64,000 nucleotides of DNA. It comes from Henricia sp. BOLD:AAB3569 (lineage: Eukaryota; Echinodermata; Asteroidea; Spinulosida; Echinasteridae). The notes beneath the pieces are model-generated. The model saw only the letters and a list, made by a program, of their open reading frames with translations. It did no database searches and had not been told where the DNA came from. This document shows, piece after piece, positions 1 through 8,387 of this stretch. The position numbers and the translations under genes are program-made. The stretch covers positions 310,001 to 374,000 of the forward strand of contig JBBELK010000306.1 in NCBI GenBank assembly GCA_037783545.1. The letters are read 5' to 3'. Every line of letters starts with the position of its first letter. Position 1 is the stretch's first letter.

Positions 1-293
1 TGGGGCCCTGCAAACACTCATAAAACAAATATTATTATAATAATATTAAATTAAACAACTTCACAATCACAAACAAACTGAAATAAGATACAACAACTAC
101 AACATCAACAATTTACAAAAACATCAACACATTATACATGCACGTGACACTGAAATTTACGCTAATTACGGGGAGGCCTAAAAACTCGCAAACAAACTGG
201 TAAAATTCCCCTCCGGCTCCATTATTAAAGTTTAATTTTATGGCAACCAAGTCATACGACTCCGTCAATTAGTATTTCTCCCTTGAAGTTGAT
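1..293 (-). mobile_element. LINE 3' UTR (CR1/L2-like), runs off window edge
   Basis: AT-rich stretch directly downstream (minus strand) of the LINE ORF2 stop near position 294. It contains no open frame of note. On the minus strand it ends with a tract containing GCAGGGCCCC at the window edge, which resembles the 3' tails of invertebrate CR1/L2-type LINEs. The assignment as 3' UTR rests on position and this resemblance only. Confidence 0.5.
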
Positions 294-758
294 CATGTGA
301 ATATTATGTATGTTTGGCGTTGTGCCGATTTAAATGAGCTCAAAGAAGACATAGTTCTAATGTGTGCACTAAGGCTGTTCCAAATTGCGGCGCCAGTTAC
401 AGCAAAAAACTTGAGGCGTAAGACTCCTTTCTTGAAAAGGGAATTTTCAGTGTCTTTTCGGCAGATTGACGAGTTTCTCGAGTTTGTACGTGTGGTGTAA
501 ATATACTTGCCATATACTGCGGGGCCAAGGAATTGATGCTTTTAAAGACAAATATAGCTTTCTTGTATTTAACTCTCTCTTTATAGGCAAGCCAGTCGAG
601 CTTTTTAAACATGTCAACTGATGGAGTTAGAAAATCGCATTTCAGTATTATTATGGCTGCACGTCTGAGGCATTTGTTCAAGACAGTGTTATGAGATGCG
701 TAACGGTCAACCCGTACTGTGCAACACTAATCTAGACTAGGCATGACTAAACTTAACA
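294..758 (-). pseudogene. LINE ORF2, reverse transcriptase C-terminal part (broken)
   Basis: Minus-strand translation shows the conserved end of a CR1/L2-type non-LTR retrotransposon ORF2. In order it has LSLVMPSLD followed by a stop where the family has Tyr-Cys, then CLRRAAIIILKCDF, MFKKLDWLAYKERVKYKKA, INSLAPQYM and, after a frameshift near 396-405, VTGAAIWNSLS. The last part is the usual C-terminal block 'Gxxx WNsLp'. The frame ends at a TGA near 294-296. The segment is cut at its upstream side by the TIR element beginning at 762; the same ORF resumes at 2187. At least one nonsense codon (near 727) and one frameshift make it non-functional. The family assignment is by motif recognition; the exact clade (CR1, L2, other Jockey-superfamily) is not resolved. 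Confidence 0.85.
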
Positions 759-761
759 TAA

Positions 762-835
762 GGCATAACACAAAAAATGTTATGTTGGCGTAACCCGACC
801 GACCCTAAAAATACGGCCGACCCTGGATATTTTTA
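762..835 (+). repeat. Left terminal inverted repeat of the TIR element
   Basis: Starts GGCATAACAC and contains ATGTTATGTTGGCGTAAC. It pairs with the reverse complement of the right end at 2110-2186. The outer 33 bp match best; the inner part is an imperfect match ending in a T-rich tract. Confidence 0.75.
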
Positions 836-963
836 TTTTTTTCAAGGGAAGAAATTTAATGATTAAAATCTATATAAATGAGTTATAAATACGTTTGAAA
901 CCATTTCTGACCGTTTCTCGTTGTTGTATTGACTTGTCTGACGCTGGCGCGCGTGGAACTTTG

Positions 964-1409
964 GGCTGCGTTCGGGCGTGCAGTTCTCGTTACTCGGGAG
1001 TAATGCGTGCGCATTGCACTCGGGTCACATCACGCGAACGGCAAGTCGGCATTACGCATGCGCGAATGGCAATCACTGCACACAAAAACGCCGTTTTACT
1101 GCTCAAAAGAAACTGAGGAAATACAGGCCGTAAGTCGTGGGAACCTTTGATGCCGTCCAAAACAAACATTAGTGAGTTGTTGTTTCAGTTATCCAGTTGA
1201 CACGTTTAACAAATTCACCAAAAATCCAACCTATATCCCGCCATCTTTGTACTAATCACATGGCATTCGTCGGGAGTAAGAGCACACTCCCCATTTGTTG
1301 GGGAGTACCGAGAGCATACTCTCACTGACCCGGGTGTCGTTATTCTTGCCGTTCACGCGCGCAGGAGTATATAACTCGTGTTAACACGAGTACACGCCCG
1401 AACGCAGCC
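964..1409. repeat. Internal inverted repeat inside the TIR element
   Basis: GGCTGCGTTCGGGCGTG at 964-980 is the exact reverse complement of 1393-1409. Weaker matching blocks lie between the arms (an AACGGCAAG tract near 1040 and its complement near 1348). This could be a second, older palindromic insertion or part of the element's own architecture. Confidence 0.55.
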
Positions 1410-1826
1410 TATGAGTGCACATTGTTGCACCAACGATCGAACATATGCAGCAGAAGATTGCGCAGGCTCTACAACAATGTACATGTACATGTACAGGTGT
1501 GATATCGATACGGAGATAGATGCACCAAGTATACATTGTACATGTATAGTCGCGTCCCCGACTCCCACTCAGAGAGCAGCCTCACGCTCGCTGAACCGAA
1601 GGAGCTCTACATGAAAAATATGGTAGTCTCGTTCTAGACTGTTGCACGGCGCGGACAGCTACATACAATATTTAAAATATTTGGCTATTTATTTTGTGTT
1701 TAAAAAATAGTTTGTTACAATATAAATTATTTTAATTATTTTTTCAGCATTTTACACAATAAAAACTGATATATATATACATTCTAAAAATTGTAAACTA
1801 TTTTGTGACCCCGGCGACCCGGCTCC

Positions 1827-2168
1827 GTGTTTTACACAGTCGCATCAACATGGCGTCCGGTTCCGAAGCGTACAGTGTTTCCATCTGCGGTAATTTTTGA
1901 TCGCTTAAAACGGATATTGAGTCAACAGCTGAGGTTAATCGCCCAGAGCTGCGCCGACGATGTCAAGGTGGGGTACACGGTGCTGAAAATACAATCGTCA
2001 AAGGAAGAAGCGGGTCCATACAAAGATGTGGAATCAGATGAAACGGCCAGCATTTTGTCTGATTTTGGTTTCCACTTTTTCATGTCATTTTCGTTGCTGG
2101 GAGAAAAAAAAAAAAAAAATATCCCTACCTACCTACCCTATTTTTGGGGGCCCGTTACGCCAACATAA
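1827..2168 (+). other. Unrecognised 113-residue open frame within the TIR element
   Basis: An open frame inside the TIR element; its last codons run into the right inverted repeat. I do not recognise the product. An ATG in good Kozak-like context (CAACATGGCG, near 1848) begins a different short frame that stops at a TGA soon after a GGTAAT donor-like sequence. The GC-rich stretch could therefore be a captured exon or promoter fragment. There is no domain, signal peptide or membrane segment to support either idea, and the frame may be chance. Confidence 0.2.
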
Positions 2169-2186
2169 CATTTTGTTTTTTATGCC
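2110..2186 (-). repeat. Right terminal inverted repeat of the TIR element
   Basis: Reverse complement of this end begins GGCATAAAAAAC and then matches the left end. It includes a 16-A run (2104-2119, partly just outside this span) and a short CCTA repeat (about 2124-2138), both within the degenerate inner part of the TIR. Confidence 0.7.
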
Positions 2187-2375
2187 TAAGGGTGTGCATG
2201 TGCTTTTGAGTTACACAGTCCCGAAATCTGTTTAACATAGCTAATTTCGAGAAAACTTTCTTCTTTACATATTCGACATGTTGGTTCCACCTGTGACATG
2301 CTAAACAACTTTGTGCCTAAGCTTTGCTTCATAATGACGGATTACTTGTTCAGCAAGACGTACTATTGTTCGTTT
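2187..2375 (-). pseudogene. LINE ORF2, late RT region upstream of the TIR insertion
   Basis: Minus-strand translation immediately upstream of the TIR element reads WNQHVEYVKKKVFSKLAML followed by NRFRDCVTQKHMHTL. This matches the conserved 'W..Hi..v.kKvs.kLg.L.R.R' block that follows the RT catalytic domain in CR1/L2-type LINEs. Across the TIR insertion it joins in frame to the C-terminal block at 758. Further upstream, SLGTKLFSM (another frame) looks like the preceding 'LGvklD' motif, so a frameshift lies near 2290-2300. The match fades beyond about 2375, where LILHPNEQ may be a last remnant. The RT catalytic core (Y/FADD box) was not found nearby. Confidence 0.7.
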
Positions 2376-3377
2376 GGATGTAAAATCAATAAAAGGTGGC
2401 CTTTTTCAACTTTGAAGATTTCATTGCAATAAATCACAGACAGAGGGTGCTGTTTTGAGTGCATCACATAAAGAAGACAGAAGGGAAAATTTAAGAAAAA
2501 ACATAAGACTTCAAGTTGGACTTGTGGCAAATTGCTTGCAGTTTCTACCCCAGTTTTGTCATGGCTTACAGCAGGCAACATGTAAAACAAACTCAAACAT
2601 CCATGGATTACAAAAGTTTCAGGAAAATTGAGAAAAAAGTGGAATCTTTTGTGCACAGTTAAATGTGATTTTCCTGTGTTTGCCTCTTGTGACATCGTGA
2701 CGTTGGTCATGAATATGCATATTCGCATTAGCATAAAAACTAAAAACCTTTGTTTTAACCCCCAAAGCCAGCTCCAAATAGGATTATTATGACTTTAACT
2801 GAGTAGAGTGGTTTTAAAGCATAGATTTCATTGATACAAATCCTAAATAAGGGCCCTTTAAGGTTTCGTAAATAATAACACCCAAGCGTTTAAACGATTT
2901 AACGTTATGCACTTGAATATAGTTTCGTTTGTTTGGTCCACCAAGCGTGCAACAATTTACATATTCATTGTCCCATGGAATTTCACTCATAGACCTGGTG
3001 TACATTCCTGCTTTGTATCGCGGTTACCCATGCGTGCCCTTATAGTGCTTAGCGCACGTTGTCTCCCCATTCAGCTTGAACGCACACACGCCGAGTGAAA
3101 CACGTCTCGTGTACCCTGTCATTGTTGCGCTTATCGCCTATTCTTGATAAGTACCCACCCACCCATCCACCCACCCCATAAAAAAGAACAAAGTGTGACG
3201 TGTTGCTATGGCAATTGGCTCTAAACATGATGGCCTTTGGAAAGTGCCATTGCAAAGCACATACACGGTTCAGTGAGTTTTAGTGTAGACCCATTGCCTT
3301 TAGGTAACTAACAAAAGATGACGTTATTCTCTTGGAATTCTTTCTCTTGGCTCTGGTTTTTGTTTTCTTTACATACA
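2376..3377. other. Unassigned repeat-like intergenic DNA
   Basis: No gene is recognised here. A 123-residue minus-strand frame (2363-2734) and several shorter frames lack any family motif. A (CCCA)n microsatellite lies at about 3153-3177. The segment falls between the late LINE RT fragment and the first DIRS-like coding block. It should contain the 5' end of the DIRS-like element, but no terminal repeat could be identified by eye. Confidence 0.4.
3153..3177 (+). repeat. (CCCA)n microsatellite
   Basis: Six or so CCCA/CCAC-type tetranucleotide units with one interruption (CCAT). Confidence 0.75.
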
Positions 3378-3378
3378 G
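3361..3378 (+). promoter_or_regulatory. Splice-acceptor-like site before the zinc-knuckle block
   Basis: A long T-rich tract (about 3338-3370) ends in ACATACAG at 3371-3378, directly before the frame that encodes the zinc knuckle. The form (polypyrimidine tract, then CAG) fits a 3' splice site. A donor was not identified. Confidence 0.35.
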
Positions 3379-3665
3379 GCATGTCATATGTTGACTCCAC
3401 GTGTTTCTCCTGCGGCATAGCAGGGCATTGGTCCAGGAATTGCCCCTACTCCTTCACCTCTAGCAACTACTCCCGGTTCCGCGGCCGAGCTAGAGCCAGC
3501 GCCAACAACGCTTTCCCACTGTCCAGCTTCAGACAGCCCACCCCGTGGCCAGTTCCAGCCTCTCAAAGAGCACTGTTTTCTTCGGACCAACCCGCAATCT
3601 CCGCTTCGCAGCAGATTGATGCCAGCGGGCACTCCGGTACCCCAAGCTCAGCCAAGTCTCAGTAG
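3379..3665 (+). pseudogene. DIRS-like Gag-type fragment with CCHC zinc knuckle
   Basis: The frame contains CFSCGIAGHWSRNC (about 3402-3443), a C-x2-C-x4-H-x4-C zinc knuckle as found in retroelement nucleic-acid-binding proteins. It is followed by a Ser/Pro/Arg-rich low-complexity stretch, typical of the Gag-like region upstream of RT in DIRS elements. An upstream ATG at 3318 is in the same frame, but the T-rich tract and CAG at 3378 suggest the coding part starts after a splice acceptor. The frame ends at 3665; homologous coding continues in the +1 frame from about 3616, so a frameshift lies at 3600-3665. The N-terminal part of Gag is not seen. Confidence 0.65.
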
Positions 3666-4017
3666 CAATGACATATGCAACAAGTTTGACGATGTTCTAG
3701 AGGTACATTGTCCTAGTAAATTGCCTTTGTTACAATCTGATGGTATACAAGTTAAAGGCAGACTGAATGAAAATGTGCAATTCTGGCGTGACATGGGGGC
3801 TCCTAATATGGTCATTTCAATTATCGAGAACGGTTACATGATCCCCTTCACTGAACACCCGCCTCGGATGTTTTTTCCCAACAACAAATCGGCTATGCGC
3901 GAAAGAGAATTTGTGACTAAATCTGTTCTGGAGCTTTTGGCCTCTTCTAGGATTACGGAAAAATGTCAGCCTTCTTACGTTGTTGTGGAAGACGGCCCTT
4001 CAATTCATTTCGCCTAA
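3616..4017 (+). pseudogene. DIRS-like reverse transcriptase, N-terminal part
   Basis: Encodes VKGRLNENVQFWRDMGAP, then IIENGYMIPF, NNKSAMREREFV and VLELLASSRITE. These blocks precede and begin the RT domain in DIRS elements (connector, 'GY.lPF', 'NN.SA', 'ell..g.I.e'). It ends in QPSYVVVEDGP, where the family normally continues with the RT motif containing K-R-L-I-L-D-L-R and V-N. That motif is absent: the next frame (from 3980) starts directly at the later FDLK motif. I infer a deletion of a few tens of codons plus a frameshift around 3985-4015. Confidence 0.75.
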
Positions 4018-5512
4018 TGCTCTTTTGATATATTTTGATTTAAAATTGGGTTATCATCATGTCGACATTGCCCCAGTTTCTCATCAATTTTTGGGGTTTT
4101 CATGGTGCATCGACGGTGTCGAAAGATATTTCGAATTTAATGTCCTTCCCTTTGGACTGACCTCTGCGCCATACGTTTTCACAAAATTGCTAAAACCTTT
4201 AGTTAGGCACTGGAGATCTTGTGGAATTCTCGACGATGGTTTCGTGTCTGTTCCTCAACCCGAACACGCTTCGTCACATGCGAAACTTGCTAGGGATACA
4301 TTTCTCCATATCCGCTCGGATCTCCTCGGAGCTGGTTGGGTTTATAACATTGCTAAGAGTAATTGGGATCCCGTACATTCTACCGATTGGCTGGGTATGA
4401 GATGGGACACCGCCCACGGTACTCTCAAAGTTCTCGATCGTAGGATTAATAAGATATCCAAAACGATTGGATTTCTTATTCGCCAACCTCCATTTCTTAC
4501 CATCAGGGATTTGCATTATTTCGTCGGACAAATCATTTCACTATCTCCTGTTGTAGGAAACGTCACCAGACTTATGACTCGACAGTGTCAAATTACTATA
4601 GCTATGGCCACGCATGAAGACGATCCTCTGACAATTAATAATGCATGCTTATCGGAGATTAAGTTCGTGCGATTTCATTTTGCTCACCAAGTCATTAACA
4701 AGATCATCTGCTCTGACGTTAGCTCCACCGGTGCGGGCGCCATAATATGCAACGATATCCACACTACTCACAAACTTTGGTCTAATCATGAGTCTAGTCA
4801 GAATTCTACTTGGCGTGAACTGGAAGCTATCCGTTTTGTCCTTTCGTCCTTTGCTCCACTTATTCGTCAGTCGGCTTTGAAACTATTAACTGACAGTCAA
4901 AGCGCTACAAAAATTATTGAATCAGGTAGTATGAAGCCCGATTTACAGACCCTGGCTATCGAAATTTTTCGTATTTGTTTGCGTCATTCTATTCGATTAG
5001 ATGTAGATTGGGTTCCTAAAGCAGAGAACGAACAAGCCGATTTCGTGAGCAGATTAATCGATACAGATGATTGGTGTCTTTCAAGTCAATTTTTTTCAAC
5101 TATCAGTGGTTCATGGGGTCCATTCACTATCGATTGCTTCGCTACATTCTACAATGCAAAATTGCCCCGTTTTTATTCTCGCCTGTGGAATCCCGGCTCC
5201 TTGGGGGTTGACGCTTTTGCTCATAACTGGCATGGGGAAAACGTTCTTTTCGTTCCGCCTGTTGTTATAATCCCTTCTACCCTTAAGCACATGCAACTTT
5301 GTAAATGTCGAGGAGTACTCGTATTTCCTTGGTGGCCTTCTCAACCGTTTTGGCCTTTGCTTTGGTCTTTTTACCGATCTTGGATCAAAGATATAATTAC
5401 TGAAGTAGGTTCTCTTGCCCTTAATCACGGAAGGAACAAAAATTCTCTTCTTGGTTCCAGTAATTTTGTTGGTCACGTGGCTGCTGCCTTTTTGGATTCC
5501 AGAAGTTCCTGA
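3980..5512 (+). pseudogene. DIRS-like RT core, RNase H and post-RNase H domain
   Basis: A 510-residue frame. RT: FDLKLGYHHVDI (residues 19-30, catalytic D20), LPFGLTSAPYVF (56-67) and the catalytic Asp pair in GILDDGFV (D85, D86). RNase H: SDVSSTGAGAII (D246), WRELEAI (278-284, acidic residue of the active site), LLTDSQSA (D305) and EQADFVSR (D354), so the DEDD set is present. C-terminal part: GPFTIDCFATFYNAKLPRF (380-398), GVDAFAHNW and VFPWWPSQPFWPLL, a block found between RNase H and recombinase in DIRS-like elements. The active-site residues are intact, although the RT has lost its N-terminal motifs. The first codons (about 1-12) are probably frame noise around the deletion. It ends 48 bp before the recombinase frame, in the same phase. 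Confidence 0.88.
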
Positions 5513-5530
5513 TATTTTGATTTATTCAGA

Positions 5531-5560
5531 TACTAACTTTCTCTTTTTCTCACTGTGCAG
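5531..5560 (+). promoter_or_regulatory. Branch-point and splice-acceptor-like site before the recombinase frame
   Basis: TACTAAC at 5531-5537 matches the ideal branch-point sequence. It is followed by a pyrimidine tract and TGTGCAG ending at 5560. The recombinase frame opens exactly after this AG (Val at 5561), with no ATG nearby. This suggests that the recombinase exon is joined by splicing, which would bypass the stop at 5510-5512. A donor site was not identified. Confidence 0.4.
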
Positions 5561-6586
5561 GTTATTCGAAGGCATCCGTTTTGGCTCACGTTTCCCCAAC
5601 AATTTCAGGAAGTCAAAGGCAGAGTTCTCCTGGATGCAGTGTTTGCTAAAGCAGAGGGTACAATTGTTAGTTATTTTTACAAATGTCGTCAGTTCATTTC
5701 TTGGTTAAACTCGCAATCCATCATTCCTGCTCTGCCTAATTCCGAACAGATTATCGCCACTTACCTCTCTCACGTCAAATCCAAAGCCGGTTCCGATAGT
5801 GTTTTAATCACTACAGTTGCCGCTTTAAAATGGTTTCATTCCTTGGTTAATAGCAAGAACAACCCACTCGATGCACCTATGATCCAACACATTTTAGTCA
5901 GCGGCAAGCGACAATTGCACAATCCACCCGTCCAAAAACGTCCCCTTTCCCTCGATCAAGTAAAAGCTATCGTTGACCTTATGGCCGGTCCTCATGCCTC
6001 GCTTTTAGATTTGCGCACTGTCGTTTACGTTTCTCTGAGGTACGCTCTGTTGTTTCGTCACAACGAAATGGTAGATATCAAGGCAAATAATTTGTCGGAG
6101 CTTGATAATAATGAAGGAATTTCTGTTTTCATCCCCAGATCTAAAACTGACGTATTTAGAGACGGTAACACAACTGTTCTATGCGATCGATACAAAGGAT
6201 AAATATTCACCAGTCACACTTTTACGTCGATATTTAGACCTTGCTGGCATTTCTCTGGGTCAGGACAAGTACTTATTCACCCCCGTTTCGTTTTATTCAT
6301 CCACGAAAACTTACAAACTCGGCTCAAATAGACCTTTGAGTTACACAAGATGCAGAGAATTGTTTTTGGACGCACTCAAACGCACATGTGTAAGTAATGT
6401 TAAGGAATACGGTCTACATATATTAGCCTAAGGTCCGGGGGTGCAACTCATTTGGCGAACAAACATGCGCCAGAGGCCCTTATTATGCAACATGGTCGTT
6501 GGAAGACTCATCAGTCAAAAAACAGATATGTCAAGTGGAATTTAGAAGAAAGATTAAAAATCTCCCACTCGCTATTTGTTGAATGA
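5561..6586 (+). pseudogene. DIRS-like tyrosine recombinase (two frameshifts)
   Basis: Tyrosine recombinases integrate the circular DNA copy of DIRS elements. The first segment (5561-6202) has the core-binding region (FYKCRQFISWLN, ATYLSHVKSK) and the start of the catalytic domain: LRYALLFRHNEMVDI with catalytic Arg near 6060, and PRSKTD with the beta-hairpin Lys near 6145. The frame shifts near 6180-6200 to another phase (SPVTLLRRYLDLAG, TRCRELFLDAL), then back near 6418-6426. There, five extra bases appear to split the His-x-x-Arg motif (LRSGGATHLANKHAP). HGRWKT and NRYVKW follow, giving the second His/Trp and the nucleophilic Tyr. It ends at TGA 6584-6586. All catalytic positions can be recognised, but the two shifts make it non-functional. 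Confidence 0.85.
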
Positions 6587-6669
6587 TTAATGAGTGTAAA
6601 TGTGTCGACCATATGGCCTGGGTAATTACAGCGTTAATCTAAAGTAATGTTAATACATGTATATTGTTG
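6587..6669. other. Short AT-rich gap between the DIRS-like element and the LINE fragment
   Basis: No open frame. It presumably holds the 3' tail of the DIRS-like element and its junction with the minus-strand LINE; the exact border was not identified. Confidence 0.4.
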
Positions 6670-6890
6670 TTACAGATACGGTGAGATGATTAGTGCAGTG
6701 TTATAATTTGGTTTTACTTTTATTTGTTTTATGAAATTGTTTTCATCAAGGTACGAGTACATGTTTGAGTGTATCCAACTTTCTAGGATTTTAGAGATAA
6801 TCGGCAAGATTGATATAGGTCGGTAATTACATGCGTTGCACTTAAGAACATACTCCCATGGAGCATTGCGGAGGTTATTATGAAACCTTT
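6670..6890 (-). pseudogene. LINE ORF2, start of reverse transcriptase (CR1/L2-like)
   Basis: Minus-strand translation reads NYRPISILPIISKILESWI, then YSYLDENNFI and NYNTALI. This is the first conserved RT block of CR1/L2 and other Jockey-type LINEs ('YRPIS.Lp..sKi.E', 'fl...n.l', 'gFR..h.T..al'). Directly upstream is KDIDIERFHNNLRNAPWEYV, a linker motif that normally lies well before RT, so an internal deletion joins the two. The RT stops at about 6670, before the catalytic core. The next DNA belongs to the plus-strand DIRS-like element. Confidence 0.8.
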
Positions 6891-7361
6891 CGATATCAAT
6901 ATCCTTCAGGCGTCGAACAAATTAATTAAACAACACCCTTTGCGAGACGTTTTCCAGTTATGTATGCCGTAAATAAGAAAATGATCACTTATGAGGGTTT
7001 GCAACACGCCGCATGCGCTAACAAGATCGGGATGCGTACTAAAAATATGATCAATAGTTGTTTGGGTGAACTGCGTGACACGAGTTGGTTCTTGTATTAA
7101 CTGCTAATTAATTTGGCAGAGATTCATGTAAGAGAGTATAGGATTGTGTGCATTGACATCCGCTACATCACTGTTAAAGTCACCGAGTACAACCATTTCT
7201 TTAAATCCACAGGACGCCTTTTGAATTATATCGGTTAAGTTATCTAAAATCTCGACAGTACTCATAAGTACTCATAAATACTGGCTGTCTTTGCTTCCAC
7301 CTAATTTCGACCCAAATACCTTCGACATCATCATTTTCAAGATCACATCGGCGAGTAACAT
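6891..7361 (-). pseudogene. LINE endonuclease, C-terminal half (degenerate)
   Basis: Minus-strand translation gives EMVVLGDFNSDVADVNAHNP (the 'GDFN' endonuclease motif), RVTQFTQTTIDHIFS and LISDHFLIYGI (the closing 'SDH' motif), ending near 6900. These are the conserved C-terminal blocks of the APE-type endonuclease of non-LTR retrotransposons. At least one stop lies between the GDFN and TQFTQTTIDHIF blocks, and a frame change lies near 7260-7280. It continues the intact endonuclease segment at 7362-7691. Confidence 0.82.
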
Positions 7362-7691
7362 TTAGCGTGTCTCTATATACATGGCTACTCCGCCTCCATG
7401 GCGATTTCTGTCTTTTCTAACGATAGAATACCCAGGCAGTGCGATCTCGCCGTCAGAAATCGACATCGTGCCGTCACAGAAAGTTCCATTTAGACATATA
7501 ACATAAAATGGTTTTCCTGAGAACAGTATCTTCAATTGGTCAAACTTGTTGATGATACTTCTTACGTTAAGGTGAGCATAAGAAATGTCCCCGTCGCTAC
7601 GACTATGTATGATGCCATCTTTTAGGCTTACATTTGACCCCTTCTTTGTGGATTTAGAAGTTGTCTGACATCCTGTAGATACTGTATCCAT
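7362..7691 (-). pseudogene. LINE endonuclease, N-terminal half
   Basis: A 109-residue frame with the start of an APE-like endonuclease: AHLNVRSIINKFDQL (residues 39-53; Asn of the active site) and HGGGVAMYI (99-107). The usual catalytic Glu position ('LNETF' or 'TETWL') reads LNGTF here, with Gly at residue 69, so the nuclease would be inactive. The protein would nick target DNA to start reverse transcription. The Met at 7691 is probably not the real start; the frame belongs to ORF2, or to the ORF1/ORF2 border, of the same element whose ORF1 lies upstream. Confidence 0.8.
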
Positions 7692-8300
7692 TCCTGGTTC
7701 GGAGTGCGGTGGTGGGGAACTCTCATCCCGTGGTATGGGATGTATGGGTGGTTCCGAGTGGGTTCACGTTGTGTCTGCAGACGGTACTGGTTTGCCTTCC
7801 GAAAACTAATTTGTGTATTTTCGGAAGCCGGTTTCTTCAGGGCGTCGGAATACAATCCCCCGTCGACAGCATTCTGACGCGACTCCACGGTGGATAATTG
7901 ATGAAATCGTCACTTTCTTTGGCTGAAGCGCTTCCCCGAGAGACGTAATCTTGGCAGTCATGGTGTCGGCGTCGTCCGTTGTGTTACCTCCGGCACGCCG
8001 TATTTACACGATAACTGCTGAGTCTTGTTTAGCAAACCACCTTTGATTTCTTGCTTAGTTTTGCAAGTGTTTGATCATGGAGTCACCGATGATAAGAATG
8101 TCCGCAGACGCAGTGGCGGTCGGTGGCTCTGTCTCTTTTAGATGCAGTTCCTTGTGTCTCTCGTGGTACTTCTTCAGCTGTTCTTCGTGGGACACTTTAC
8201 TTTTCGCTATAGGCCCGATTTCTCCTTTGATGCCGATGTTTGTTTCGGACTCGAGTATTTTCCGGGACTTTTAGCGTTCAGGATGTCATAATAAATGATA
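7628..8300 (-). pseudogene. LINE ORF1-like region with SGNH-hydrolase-type motif
   Basis: In minus-strand frames, SADILIIGDSMIKHL (about 8110-8065) resembles block I (GDS) of the SGNH/esterase-like domain found in ORF1 proteins of CR1/L2 LINEs. KKVTISSIIHRG (about 7920-7885) fits its next beta-strand block. Upstream (8110-8300) is a charged stretch (KSKVSHEEQLKKYHERHKEL), suitable for the coiled or basic part of ORF1. Downstream, an 86-residue frame (7628-7888) includes GGLYSDALKKP. Stops and frame changes are frequent (for example directly after IKHLQN), so the region is dead. The ORF1 role is inferred from these motifs and its position upstream of the endonuclease. Confidence 0.6.
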
Positions 8301-8387
8301 ATACGTGTCGATCATTTCCTCTGCTTCAACAATCGAGTCACAGGGCATCGTCTCCGGTAGAATGGCTCATCAGCATATCAATAGTTC

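Larger units (their letters stand above)
762..2186. mobile_element. Non-autonomous TIR DNA transposon (PIF/Harbinger-like), TAA target duplication
   Basis: The two ends are inverted repeats: position 762 inward and position 2186 inward both read GGCATAA, then ATGTTATGTTGGCGTAAC, about 30 of the first 33 bases matching. A weaker match continues for about 70-80 bp through an A/T-rich tract. TAA lies on both flanks (759-761 and 2187-2189). The insertion splits the LINE ORF2, whose frame continues across the junction when the element and one TAA are removed, which independently fixes the borders. A 3-bp TWA/TAA duplication is typical of PIF/Harbinger, but no transposase or DDE motif is visible, so the element is non-autonomous and the superfamily is inferred. 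The interior has GC-rich islands (about 900-1100, 1320-1600, 1810-2040), an inner inverted repeat and no recognisable gene. Confidence 0.75.
3379..6586 (+). mobile_element. DIRS-like tyrosine-recombinase retrotransposon, degenerate
   Basis: On the plus strand, in order: a CCHC zinc knuckle, a pre-RT block, reverse transcriptase, RNase H, a DIRS-type post-RNase H domain, and a tyrosine recombinase. RT plus RNase H followed by a tyrosine recombinase, instead of a DDE integrase, defines the DIRS order (DIRS/Ngaro/PAT groups). At least four reading-frame breaks and an apparent deletion of RT motifs 1-2 show that it is dead. The outer repeats (split direct or inverted, depending on the group) were not located, so the true ends lie outside these coordinates. 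It sits between minus-strand LINE fragments and may have inserted into that LINE. Confidence 0.85.

Noticed and set aside
895..1614. Short open frames of about 70-80 residues on both strands within the TIR element
   Set aside because: They lie in GC-rich, inverted-repeat DNA, overlap one another on opposite strands and have no family motif.
2363..2734. Minus-strand 123-residue frame as a gene
   Set aside because: No recognisable domain; rich in Phe/Leu from AT-rich DNA and next to a LINE remnant. Kept only as part of the unassigned region.
5111..5476. Minus-strand 121-residue frame
   Set aside because: It lies antisense to the well-supported RNase H and post-RNase H coding region of the DIRS-like element.
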